NCBI GenBank assembly: GCA_041485845.1
Contig: JBGPKH010000025.1
Span: 1-29,769 of the forward strand
Direction: 5' to 3'
DNA: 29,769 nt
Source of the DNA: OMOG01 sp041485845
GTDB taxonomy: Bacteria; Acidobacteriota; Terriglobia; Bryobacterales; Bryobacteraceae
The translations under genes were made by a program, and so were the position numbers. Below the pieces are notes generated by a model that searched no databases, had not been told where the DNA came from, and was given only the letters and a program-made list of their open reading frames with translations. Below, one piece after another: positions 6,994-14,924 of the stretch; position 1 is the first letter of the stretch; each line of letters opens with the position of its first letter.

Positions 6994-8526
6994 TCAGGCC
7001 CGCGCCTTCTCCACCGTCACCGGACGATCATAAACCTGCCGGAACGCTTCGCCCGCCCGCTCCGCCGCCCACTGCTCCAGATCGATGTCGCCGCGGGAGT
7101 GGACCTGCAGCACCACTGAGCCATCGCGCATGCGGCACTCCACACTCTGGATGCGCTGCTCATGGCTGCGATCCAGGTTGTCGGCCAATCGCAGAATCGG
7201 GATGGTCATTATCAGTATCCGCTTTTCATCCGCCGGAAGCGACTGGAAGGCGTTGTGTACCGGGCCCGGCAGCGACTTGCGGTGATAGCGGCACAGCATG
7301 GCGATCAGCACCCGTTCCCGCTCCGTAAAACCCGGCATGTCCGAGTTGGCCACGACGTAATACGAATGCTTGTGGTGGCCCACGCTGGAAACGAAATGCC
7401 CGATGTCGTGCAGGTATGCCGCCGCCTCCAACAGCTTGCCGCTGGCCGGGGGCAGTTCATGCAGCGGCTGGAGCGCGGTGAACAGCAGGCTCGAAATGTG
7501 GGCCACTTTGCGCGCGTGCTCCAGCGACACGCCGTAGCGCCGGCTCATCTCCTCCACCTCGCGGCGCTGTTCGCGGTCCAGTCGCGACAGCTCGGCCCCC
7601 ACGTTGCGCGCCGCCAGGTCGGCGATGATCCCGTCGCGCACGCCGGCCCGCGAGTAGTATACCGCGGGCAGGCGGAGTTCTTTCAGGAGCTCCAGCAGAA
7701 CCGCAACCCCGGGCACGATGATTTCGGCGCGGCGCGGGCCAATCCCCGTGATCCTGCGCCGCCCTACCAGGTTCAACTCCGCGACTCGTTCGTAGAGCCG
7801 CCGCACCTGCGAGGCCGAGACGCGCAGCCGGTCGATCTCCTCGCGCTTGGATCGCGGCGCCCGCGCCACCGCGCTGGCCACCGCCGAGGCCGTGGCGGAT
7901 GTGGCAATCGCGCGATCCCAGCCCGATTGGCCCAGCCTCTTCACCGCACTCGCCAGCTTCTCCTGAATGTACTCTTGCATCTGGTGGAGCTGGCGCGGCG
8001 TCGGCGGATCGTCCTTCAGGAAGATCTCGCGCAGCCGCACCGCGCCCAGCGGCTTGGAAAATGCCTCGCGCAGCCGGCCCCCCTCTCCCGCGATAATCTC
8101 CGCGCTGCCGCCGCCGATGTCGAAGATGATCGTCCGTTTCCCCGCCTGCGGCCAGTTGCTTTCCACCCCCAGGTGAATCAGGCGGGCTTCTTCGCGGCCG
8201 GAAATGATCTCGACCGCCGCGCCCGCCGCTTCCGAAGCGCGCGTAACGAATTCCCGCTGGTTGCGCGTATCGCGGATGGCGCTGGTGGCCACCGCGCGCA
8301 CTCCCACCACATCCAGCTTGCGGTACAGGTCCCGCATCCGCGCCAGTACCGTGCACGTGGCTTTCAGCGCCTCTTCGCTCACCGACCCGCTGCGGAACAC
8401 GCTCTCGCCCAATCGTGTGACTTCCCGGTCCGAGGCCAGAACGCGGACAGGCTGCCCCGGCGCCACCTCCGCGGCCTCCATGCGGATGGAGTTGCTGCCG
8501 ATATCGATGGCTGCGTAACGGGGCAC
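6994..8526 (-). CDS. Ppx/GppA family exopolyphosphatase/pppGpp phosphatase with HD domain
   Basis: A 510-aa cytoplasmic enzyme that removes terminal phosphate from polyphosphate and possibly hydrolyses pppGpp. The ASKHA ATPase-like fold is clear: DIGSNS at residues 8-13 (phosphate-1), EEAR in the region near 120, and DIGGGSAE near 136 (phosphate-2). The C-terminal third is an HD-type helical domain with YLHDIGHFVS near residue 372 and a later CRYHRKS. Total length matches long Ppx/GppA proteins. The start is a GTG at 8524-8526, immediately before the DIGSNS strand; no Shine-Dalgarno sequence is present, and a TAGCAT hexamer lies 6 nt upstream. A CHAD protein follows after one base. Whether polyphosphate or pppGpp is the main substrate cannot be decided from sequence, so I give no symbol. 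Confidence 0.92.
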   Translation of the reverse strand: MPRYAAIDIGSNSIRMEAAEVAPGQPVRVLASDREVTRLGESVFRSGSVSEEALKATCTVLARMRDLYRKLDVVGVRAVATSAIRDTRNQREFVTRASEAAGAAVEIISGREEARLIHLGVESNWPQAGKRTIIFDIGGGSAEIIAGEGGRLREAFSKPLGAVRLREIFLKDDPPTPRQLHQMQEYIQEKLASAVKRLGQSGWDRAIATSATASAVASAVARAPRSKREEIDRLRVSASQVRRLYERVAELNLVGRRRITGIGPRRAEIIVPGVAVLLELLKELRLPAVYYSRAGVRDGIIADLAARNVGAELSRLDREQRREVEEMSRRYGVSLEHARKVAHISSLLFTALQPLHELPPASGKLLEAAAYLHDIGHFVSSVGHHKHSYYVVANSDMPGFTERERVLIAMLCRYHRKSLPGPVHNAFQSLPADEKRILIMTIPILRLADNLDRSHEQRIQSVECRMRDGSVVLQVHSRGDIDLEQWAAERAGEAFRQVYDRPVTVEKARA

Positions 8527-8532
8527 CTCTAC

Positions 8533-8538
8533 ATGCTA
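8533..8538 (-). promoter_or_regulatory. -10-like element of the ppx/gppA gene
   Basis: TAGCAT lies 6 nt before the GTG start at 8526 on the minus strand, again pointing to a leaderless transcript. Confidence 0.4.
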
Positions 8539-8832
8539 CCGTCACCGCCCGGACTTCAGGATTTCCGCGCAGCCACCCTGGAGTCCCGATGATCCCTTCA
8601 CGACTCCGTTCGAGATCTCATATGACGGCCTGTTGCCGGCTTCTCGACCATGGTTCTCCTGCGTATTTGTGGACGTAAATTCGGAGACTGGCGGTGCGAT
8701 CCAGAACATTGAGACCGATTCCCTTGCAGACGCGATTTAACTGGATGATGAAGGGTGGCGTTGTTCGCGTACCTTGCAACAAACCACCGCCCCTCAAAGG
8801 TCCCCTAGCGCGATCGATTATCTCCATGGACG
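8539..8832. other. Gap without a supportable gene
   Basis: A 69-codon minus-strand frame at 8618-8827 contains QLNRVCKGIGLNVLDRTASL but has no Shine-Dalgarno sequence, no recognised domain and no promoter-like signal. I treat the space as decayed DNA continuous with the acetyltransferase remnant on its right. Confidence 0.35.
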
Positions 8833-9084
8833 TCAGATTTCGTCCGGCTCCCTATCTGTTCGTGCGTCGCCGCGCATGGCGTTATTCGGACTTCGAGAAA
8901 ATCCTCGCCTGCTCCTGGCCGCTCGGGGCAGGAAGCGGCAGGATGGGAGATGCCCGGCGTCCCAGGCTTCCCACTCCGGGGCCGGCATCTCGAAAGTTGC
9001 GTCTCCCGTGGCGATGCCTTCGAGATAGATCTCGCGGACAACAGGCCAGTGGTCCGGTGTGAGACCGCCGGTGTTACTGCACAT
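8833..9084 (-). pseudogene. Truncated GNAT (phosphinothricin acetyltransferase-like) gene
   Basis: The minus-strand frame reads LTPDHWPVVREIYLEGIATG, then DATFEMPAPEWEAWDAGHL and PSCRF. This is the N-terminal 45-50 residues of a GNAT-family N-acetyltransferase of the phosphinothricin/methionine sulfoximine type. The first few residues of the family are missing; they are replaced by MCSNTGG, which spans the stop codon of the upstream glycosidase gene. After about 8930 the homology is lost, so the acetyl-CoA binding motif is absent. It is a non-functional remnant. The nominal ATG at 9084 is probably meaningless. Confidence 0.7.
9062..9077. repeat. 16-bp direct repeat, copy 1
   Basis: AGACCGCCGGTGTTAC is identical at 11305-11320. 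Both copies overlap the stop-codon end of a minus-strand gene (glycosidase here, TonB-dependent receptor there). At the second copy it forms one arm of a terminator hairpin. Confidence 0.75.
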
Positions 9085-11284
9085 AGAATAGCGACGATAC
9101 CGAAGGCAGCACCAGGTGTACGGTCGTGCTGGATTCGCCGGCCGTGAATTCGGCGGGCTGCTGCTCGCCGGTATGAGGATTCCAAATGCGCAGGGTCATT
9201 TTGCCGCGCAGCACCACCTTGGTGTCGATCGCTTTGGGCGAGGAGTTGGCGAAGAAGTAAATGTCGCGGCCGTCCTTCACTTTGTGGATGTAAGTCAGTG
9301 CGCCCTCGTACTCCGGACCCGTGCGGATGACGCCGAGCGGCTCCTGAATGTCCACGTCGCGCTCGGGCATGGCCAGCTTCATCGCGAAGTCGATCAGCCA
9401 GGGATGTGCCGCGGGCAGGAAGATGGCGTTGCCGCCGGCCTTGTTTTTCTTCGTGTAATACCAGAAGACGAAGAAGTTCTGGCGATCCTGTGCGCGGCGA
9501 ACCTCGGCCTGCAAGGGCTCGTCGGGCGAGACGCCGAAGACCTCGTAAATGGCCTGCCGCACCTCTTTGTCTTTGCCGAACTCGGCGGACCGCGTGGGCA
9601 GCGCGCCGGTCGAGATCACCGTGCCGCCGGCGTCGTAGAACTGCTTGATCTTCGCGGCCGCGGCAGCGGAGAGCACATCGCCCGAAGGTAGAATCAGCAC
9701 GCGATACTCTTCGCGATTCTCGCGGTTGTTGAGGATCAGCTTATTGCCTTCGAGGAACGAGCGGTCCACGAGAACTTCGGGATGGAGATACGTGAAATCG
9801 ACGCGCAGGCCGCGGTAGAGCGCTTCGCCGACGTCCTGATAGTCGATGCCGTGCGCGGGGCCGCCCTCGCGGGCGTAGACGTTCTCCGCGATCTGGCTGC
9901 CGAGATGGCGGTACTGCGCATAGAGCGACGCGATGGGATAGAGCACCGCGACATCGGCCACGTGCCGTCCGTGCTGTAAAAGGTAGCTGAGACGGCCGAC
10001 ATAATCGTTCAGCTCAGGGCGCTTGGGCTGCGGCGTGCGAGCGGGGATCTGGAAGTTGATCCCCATGGCGAACTGGTCCATGGCCACTTGAAACGCGATC
10101 TTTTCGTTGAGCACGCGGTAGGCGGCGTAGGTCTCGGCGCGCGCCAGCGGGTGATCGAAGTTGAAGGCCGCCGAGGTCACCAGCTTGTACGCAGGGTTCG
10201 AGCGGCCGTACCACCAGATGTCATCGACCGTGGGCGCCGCCTGGTGTTCGAAGGCCTTCAGGATGTCGCCCATGAGCGGCGTGGGGTTGAGCGGCTCTTC
10301 CTGGTCGAGATGTCCGCCGAAAATCAGGTGATGCGCGGCGCACCAGTCGTTGAGGCGCTTGATGAAGTTTTCGGAGAAGAGCTGCGCGCGGAAGCCGAAG
10401 AGCGCGTTGCGCGCGGCGGCGGTCTCCGGGCCGATGTCGTACCACAGGGCCGGGTAATACTTCATGGGCGAGTAGCCGTAGCGCTTCTGAAAAGCTGCGT
10501 TGAAGCCCGGCGTCCACATGCGGTCGGCGTGGTGCATGGAGGGCTCGTCGTAGAACGTCTGCTTGATCAGGTTGCCGAAGTAAGTGCCGAAATTCTCCGC
10601 GTACTTCTCGTACGTCATGGAGATGAACTTGGTCATGGCCTCTTCGTCGAGGTAGTCCACAATCCGCGCCCGGCCCTCGGCAAGATAGAAGGCCATCGCT
10701 TTCCAGTTGCCTTTCGGAACCTCGGTGACGACGCGGCCGCCCGCGCGGCGGCTGCTGATGTCGACCAGCTCGTGGGTGTCGAGGTTCATGAGGACGGCGC
10801 CAACGTAGATGCCCTGAGGAATCGCGATCTCCGCGCGGGTGGGGCCGGTGACGTCCTTCTCGGCCATGTTCAGATTCTTGGCGACGTACTGCGGGAACCT
10901 GGCGGCGAGCTGGCCGCCGGCGGTGCCGGTAGGAAAGCGGTAGTCATCGTACAGGATAACTTCCATTCCCTGCCGTTTCGCCTCTTCGAGCGCGAGATGG
11001 TAGAAGCGGAAATACTCGGGGCTGAGGAACTCGACGCCGGCGCCGCCGCGGCCGGGGACGGGCCCGCCGCCCGCCTCGATGAAGAAGCCGCCGTAGTTCA
11101 GCTTGGCCATCTCGCGGATGCCGGAGAGGACAGCGTTCTCGTTCAACGTGGTCAGGTTGAAGCTCCACATGGCCTGGCCGCGGTAGGCAGCCGGAGGAGA
11201 CTTGAAAATGGCAGGATCGAAGTCCTTGAGCGCCGGCTGCGCGAACAGGGCAGCGGGCAGGAGAGCGAGAAGTAAGAAACGCAT
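9074..11284 (-). CDS. Secreted glycoside hydrolase, GH106 (alpha-L-rhamnosidase)-like
   Basis: A 736-aa exported enzyme. Residues 1-16 are a signal peptide ending LFAQ. The N-terminal catalytic part resembles the GH106 TIM barrel: MWSFNLTTLNENAVLSGIRE near residue 39, an FIEAGGG strand, and ILYDDYRFPTGTAGG near residue 110. The acidic strand QTFYDEP, with Glu247, is a good candidate for a catalytic position. The later region (RVLILPSGDVLS, then an FYDAGGTVISTG) matches the glutamine-amidotransferase-like domain of these proteins. The C-terminal jelly-roll found in longer GH106 enzymes is reduced. The gene lies 32 nt after the TonB-dependent receptor gene on the same strand, which suggests uptake of a plant or microbial polysaccharide breakdown product. 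The substrate is inference; alpha-L-rhamnosides are the family precedent. No Shine-Dalgarno sequence is seen. Confidence 0.8.
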   Translation of the reverse strand: MRFLLLALLPAALFAQPALKDFDPAIFKSPPAAYRGQAMWSFNLTTLNENAVLSGIREMAKLNYGGFFIEAGGGPVPGRGGAGVEFLSPEYFRFYHLALEEAKRQGMEVILYDDYRFPTGTAGGQLAARFPQYVAKNLNMAEKDVTGPTRAEIAIPQGIYVGAVLMNLDTHELVDISSRRAGGRVVTEVPKGNWKAMAFYLAEGRARIVDYLDEEAMTKFISMTYEKYAENFGTYFGNLIKQTFYDEPSMHHADRMWTPGFNAAFQKRYGYSPMKYYPALWYDIGPETAAARNALFGFRAQLFSENFIKRLNDWCAAHHLIFGGHLDQEEPLNPTPLMGDILKAFEHQAAPTVDDIWWYGRSNPAYKLVTSAAFNFDHPLARAETYAAYRVLNEKIAFQVAMDQFAMGINFQIPARTPQPKRPELNDYVGRLSYLLQHGRHVADVAVLYPIASLYAQYRHLGSQIAENVYAREGGPAHGIDYQDVGEALYRGLRVDFTYLHPEVLVDRSFLEGNKLILNNRENREEYRVLILPSGDVLSAAAAAKIKQFYDAGGTVISTGALPTRSAEFGKDKEVRQAIYEVFGVSPDEPLQAEVRRAQDRQNFFVFWYYTKKNKAGGNAIFLPAAHPWLIDFAMKLAMPERDVDIQEPLGVIRTGPEYEGALTYIHKVKDGRDIYFFANSSPKAIDTKVVLRGKMTLRIWNPHTGEQQPAEFTAGESSTTVHLVLPSVSSLFYVQ

Positions 11285-11287
11285 AGT

Positions 11288-11315
11288 GAAAGAAACCGGT
11301 GGTAAGACCGCCGGT
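11288..11315 (-). terminator. Terminator-like hairpin between receptor and glycosidase genes
   Basis: On the minus strand, directly after the receptor stop codon, ACCGGCGGT and ACCACCGGT pair as a 9-bp stem with one mismatch around the loop CTT, followed by TTTCTTTC. This is a plausible intrinsic terminator or attenuator that would lower glycosidase expression relative to the receptor. Confidence 0.6.
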
Positions 11316-11320
11316 GTTAC
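11305..11320. repeat. 16-bp direct repeat, copy 2
   Basis: Identical to 9062-9077; see that entry. Here it overlaps the TAA stop of the receptor gene and supplies the first arm of the terminator hairpin. Confidence 0.75.
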
Positions 11321-14300
11321 CAGTTGATCTTCAATGCGACCTGGACGTTACGCTGGTCGTTGGTTTGCGTGTTGCCAAGGAAGCCGAAACGCGAATTGCC
11401 GAAGGTGGTGTTGGCCTGTCCGAACCACGGCGTGTTAAACGTGTTGAACGCCTCAATGCGGAACTGGAGCCGTAATCGCTCCCGGATGGGGAAGGTCTTG
11501 AACACCGACGAATCCATGAGCGCCGGCCGCATCTCGCGGATCTGCGGCCAACGGCTGCCGGCCACGCGCAGCGTGTCGGAGGGCCGCTGCGTCCAGACCA
11601 CCGGCTGCGTCGTCGAGGCGCAGCTCTGCCGCACACCCGCCGTGTTCACCGAGCAGGCATTGAAATAGTAGCCATCCGGAACGCGGTCGCCCGAGAGGAA
11701 CGGGTCGGCGCCTGTCCAGTACGCGTCCACGCCGTTCAACTGGCGGCCCGACTGGAAGATGGCGATCAACTGCGCCTGCCAGCCGCCGAGGATCGCGCGC
11801 TGGATGCCGCGCGACTGCTTGAAAAACGGCAGCTCGTAGCCGGCGAGCACGCTGGCGTGGTTCGGCAGATCCTCGGCGGTGCGCGCCACTTCGAGCTGGT
11901 TGTCAGCGAACTGAGAGTTCAGGTAGCCGGCGGCGGCCATGGTGGTGGACCACGTGTAGGTCATCAAGACATGGAAGCCGTTGGAGAGTCGCTTCTGCAC
12001 CTGAAGCTGGAGGGAGTTGTACCAGGAGCGGCCGTTGGAGAATTCGTTGCGCGTGATACCCATAAACTGCGGATACGGCCGCAAGAGCTGACGCCGCGTG
12101 GTTGTGGCCCCGTTGAGGCCGGTGCCGGGCAGCAGGCCGGCCAATGGATTCGGCACCGCGCCGTTGAGGAAGGCGGTGCCGAGCGCGAGCTGATCGGCGC
12201 TGATCTCGTTGATGCCCTTGCCGGTCGCGAGGTCTCGAGTGCGGCTGCCGACGTAGGCGGCGTCGATCAGGATGTGCCACGGCAGCTCCTGCTGGAAGCC
12301 CGCCGAAAACTGATGGATCGAGGCGGCCACGCGGCTCTGCGCCACATAGCTGAAGCCCTGTCCCGCGAAGGTGGCGAGGCCGAGCGAATTGCCGGTGGGC
12401 AGCAGGAAGCCGCTGGGGAATGGATTCGAGAGCTTCCCCGTGGGGATGATGTTGGCGCCGTCGGCCGTGGCTACGTATGGAGTCGAAGTGCTGAAGCCCT
12501 GTGTCTGGGTGGTGAGGTTGCTCAGAAAGCTGGGGATGAACGAGAGACCGTAGCCGGCGCGGAACACGGTCTTGGGCAGGACGTGCCAGGCCACGCCGAG
12601 CCGCGGCTGAACGTTGTTGACGTCGCGCGGGTACATCAGCCGGTTGCCCGAAGAGGTGAAAATCAGGCCGCCCTTCAGATTCAGGCCGGGCACTTTCAGC
12701 GGGCTGGCGCTTGCCGGATCGAACCCGGCATTGGAGCGGTTGTAGCGTTCGGTGTAGGGCGATTCGAAGTCCCAGCGTCCGCCGAGATTGATCGTCAGGT
12801 TGCGGCCGATGCGCCAATCGTCCTGAATGTAGAAGCCGTAGTAGTGGCTCCCGAACGCGGGCGATGCGTTATACGGAGCGCTGCCGCCGGCCGGGTAGCC
12901 GAGCAGGAAGGACGCGAACGCGTTGCCGGCGGTAGCCGAAGCGTTGTTCGGATCCTGCTGGGTCCACTGATTGCTGAAGGCGAAGGACGCGAAGGAGTAA
13001 TTCGGCAGGTTGTCGAGCGTCACGCGAAATTCGCTGCCGAACTTGAGCGAGTGCTTGTTGAGGGCTTTGTTGGCGGCCACCGTGAAATACCAGTTGGTGC
13101 TGGTGTCGTGGTTGAGTCCGGCGCCGCCGAACCCCGTGTAATTGGTGAAGCTGAACCCCGGGAAGTAAGCGCCCTGCGCCTGCTTCACCTGGCCCTCCGG
13201 GAATCCGAGTAGCGTAGGATCGAATCCTCCCTGGTAGGGGAAGTTGGCGAAATCGTGCTGCGTGAAACCGCCGCGCGTGGTCACCACCAGGGTGGGCGTG
13301 AGCGTGGAAGTCAACTGCGCGCTGGCGAGCTGGTTGAAGCGCTGGAAGTTGTTCGGCCCTAAGACGGGCGTGGGCCAGCCGTAGTTCGGCCCGGTCTGCC
13401 AGCGGCGGTTGCGCGCGTAGGTGGCGGAGAAACGCTGGCGCTGCGCGATCAACTGGTCGACCTTGGCGCTGTACGCGTTGTACCGTTCCTTCGTGACGAG
13501 TCCCGTCTGGGGAAAGAAATTGGCGAAGCCCGAGGAATCCGGCGTTTGGTTGGGCGGCGGGATGTATTGCAGGAGCTTCGTCGCCACGGGGTCGATGCGG
13601 TTCTGCGGGATCTGGTTCGATGGGAAGGCCGTTCGCGTCCAGGCCCCGCTGGGCAGTTGGGTGCTGGTCAGCGGATCGTAGATGAGGATGGGCGCCCCGG
13701 TGTTGGTGTGCGCGGAGGCGAAATTGCCTGCGCGGTTTTCCGGAGTAGGCACGGTCTGGTTCGGGTTGTTGGGGATGTTTTGGTAGATACCCTCCCAGGA
13801 GAACAGGAAGAACGTTTTGTTGCGGCCGTCGTAGATCTTCGGCACATACACCGGCCCGTTCACCGTGACGCCCGGCTGATTCCACAGGAACGGCGACCGC
13901 GGCTGGCCCGCGCGATTCGCTTGAAACGTATTGGCGTTGAGCAGCTTGTTGCGCCAGTATTCGTAGACCGCGCCGTGCAACTGGTTGGTGCCGCTCTTCA
14001 GATTGGCGCTGATCACGCCGCCGCCGGTGCGGCCGTACTGCGCATCGTAGTTGTTGGACTGGACGGCCATCTCGTCGACCGCCTCGGGCGGCGGCACAAA
14101 ACTCAGGCTGCCCGGACGGCCGCGCTCGGTATTGGTGTTGGGCGCGCCATCCAGCAAGTACTCGTTGGTGAACGCCTGTCCGCCGTTGACCACGAGGGCA
14201 TCCATGCCGCCGTTGTCGTATGGGCGGTCGGTGATGCTGCCCTGCGGGTTGATGTGCAGGATGCCGTTGGCGTGATACGCGAGAGTGTAGGTGTTCTTGC

Positions 14301-14736
14301 CGAGCAGGGGCAGGTCGGCGATCTTCTGCGCGTCGATGACCGTCCCGCGGCTGGCGTTGGTAGTGGTCAGCATTTCGGCCTGCGCGCTCACCGTGACTTG
14401 CTCGGTCATGCCGCCGACCTCCAGTTGAAAGTCCAACTGGAGGCGCTCGCTGATGCCCAGCGATACGTTGCCGCGGACGGCGGCCTTGAAGCCGCTCGTA
14501 CTGGCAGTCAAACTATACGAGCCCGTGTTCAGAAACGGCAATACATACGCCCCGACCTCGTTGCTCGAGGTCTTGGTTTCCACATTGGTGGCGAGGTGTT
14601 TGGCGACGATGGTCACCCCGGGCACCGCGGCTCCTTGCGCGTCCGTTACGGTTCCCGTGATGGTCCCGCGGGATTCCTGGGCTACCGAAACGGCGCAGGC
14701 CGCGAGCAGTATCGGTCCAAAGCGAGTAAAACGCAT
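11317..14736 (-). CDS. TonB-dependent receptor, Oar-like, with carboxypeptidase-regulatory-like domain
   Basis: A 1139-aa outer-membrane receptor. Residues 1-19 are the signal peptide. A carboxypeptidase-regulatory-like beta-sandwich follows (GTITGTVTDAQGAAVPGVTI at about 24-43). Residues ~110-230 form the plug (TEQVTVSAQAE, then ASRGTVIDAQKIADLPLLG). The remaining ~900 residues are a 22-strand-type barrel rich in aromatic/Gly strands, ending in VALKINW with an aromatic C-terminal residue as needed for outer-membrane insertion. This architecture is expanded in Solibacter-like Acidobacteriota and takes up large substrates, often oligosaccharides or peptides. A Shine-Dalgarno GGGAGG lies 6 nt before the ATG, and a strong sigma70-type promoter lies upstream. 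The GH106-like gene behind it suggests a glycan substrate. Confidence 0.93.
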   Translation of the reverse strand: MRFTRFGPILLAACAVSVAQESRGTITGTVTDAQGAAVPGVTIVAKHLATNVETKTSSNEVGAYVLPFLNTGSYSLTASTSGFKAAVRGNVSLGISERLQLDFQLEVGGMTEQVTVSAQAEMLTTTNASRGTVIDAQKIADLPLLGKNTYTLAYHANGILHINPQGSITDRPYDNGGMDALVVNGGQAFTNEYLLDGAPNTNTERGRPGSLSFVPPPEAVDEMAVQSNNYDAQYGRTGGGVISANLKSGTNQLHGAVYEYWRNKLLNANTFQANRAGQPRSPFLWNQPGVTVNGPVYVPKIYDGRNKTFFLFSWEGIYQNIPNNPNQTVPTPENRAGNFASAHTNTGAPILIYDPLTSTQLPSGAWTRTAFPSNQIPQNRIDPVATKLLQYIPPPNQTPDSSGFANFFPQTGLVTKERYNAYSAKVDQLIAQRQRFSATYARNRRWQTGPNYGWPTPVLGPNNFQRFNQLASAQLTSTLTPTLVVTTRGGFTQHDFANFPYQGGFDPTLLGFPEGQVKQAQGAYFPGFSFTNYTGFGGAGLNHDTSTNWYFTVAANKALNKHSLKFGSEFRVTLDNLPNYSFASFAFSNQWTQQDPNNASATAGNAFASFLLGYPAGGSAPYNASPAFGSHYYGFYIQDDWRIGRNLTINLGGRWDFESPYTERYNRSNAGFDPASASPLKVPGLNLKGGLIFTSSGNRLMYPRDVNNVQPRLGVAWHVLPKTVFRAGYGLSFIPSFLSNLTTQTQGFSTSTPYVATADGANIIPTGKLSNPFPSGFLLPTGNSLGLATFAGQGFSYVAQSRVAASIHQFSAGFQQELPWHILIDAAYVGSRTRDLATGKGINEISADQLALGTAFLNGAVPNPLAGLLPGTGLNGATTTRRQLLRPYPQFMGITRNEFSNGRSWYNSLQLQVQKRLSNGFHVLMTYTWSTTMAAAGYLNSQFADNQLEVARTAEDLPNHASVLAGYELPFFKQSRGIQRAILGGWQAQLIAIFQSGRQLNGVDAYWTGADPFLSGDRVPDGYYFNACSVNTAGVRQSCASTTQPVVWTQRPSDTLRVAGSRWPQIREMRPALMDSSVFKTFPIRERLRLQFRIEAFNTFNTPWFGQANTTFGNSRFGFLGNTQTNDQRNVQVALKINW

Positions 14737-14762
14737 GCGAACCTCCCTGATAGATGCTTCGC

Positions 14763-14791
14763 ATTGTATGGCGCGTCCATCGGTGTGTCAA
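14763..14791 (-). promoter_or_regulatory. Sigma70-type promoter of the TonB-dependent receptor gene
   Basis: On the minus strand TTGACA (14786-14791) and TACAAT (14763-14768) are separated by exactly 17 nt. This is the best promoter in the window. The predicted start near 14756 gives a leader of about 20 nt holding the GGGAGG Shine-Dalgarno sequence. Confidence 0.85.
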
Positions 14792-14820
14792 TCCAAGGAG
14801 GCTGAACAAGACCAAATCCA

Positions 14821-14892
14821 GCCACAAATGAACACGAATGAACACAAATAATTTGCGTTTCTTATTCGTGTTCATTTGCGTTCATTCGTGGC
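14821..14892. repeat. Long imperfect inverted repeat between divergent promoters
   Basis: Two 31-nt arms (14821-14851 and 14862-14892) built from the unit AATGAACAC pair around a 10-nt loop. The four mismatches are all A/G differences, so an RNA copy would still pair by G-U in one orientation. The AT-rich composition differs sharply from its surroundings. Similar AATGAACACGAATGAACACG strings are known to me as dispersed repeats in several soil-bacterial genomes. It lies upstream of both the receptor promoter and the -10 of the MFS gene, so neither gene transcribes it. Confidence 0.85.
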
Positions 14893-14910
14893 CAAAAATT
14901 CCTTCGCTGC

Positions 14911-14916
14911 TATCAT
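14911..14916 (+). promoter_or_regulatory. -10-like element of the MFS gene
   Basis: TATCAT lies 8 nt before the ATG at 14925, with no Shine-Dalgarno sequence between, which fits a leaderless transcript. Confidence 0.45.
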
Positions 14917-14924
14917 GAAATCGC

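Noticed and set aside
7162..8592. 476-codon + frame opposite ppx/gppA
   Set aside because: Shadow of the phosphatase gene; His/Arg/Leu-rich and without motifs.
8618..8827. 69-codon minus frame as a small gene
   Set aside because: No ribosome binding site, promoter-like hexamer or recognisable domain, and it lies in decayed DNA.
11857..14805. Long + frames opposite the TonB-dependent receptor
   Set aside because: Shadows; the minus strand has signal peptide, plug, barrel, Shine-Dalgarno sequence and promoter.
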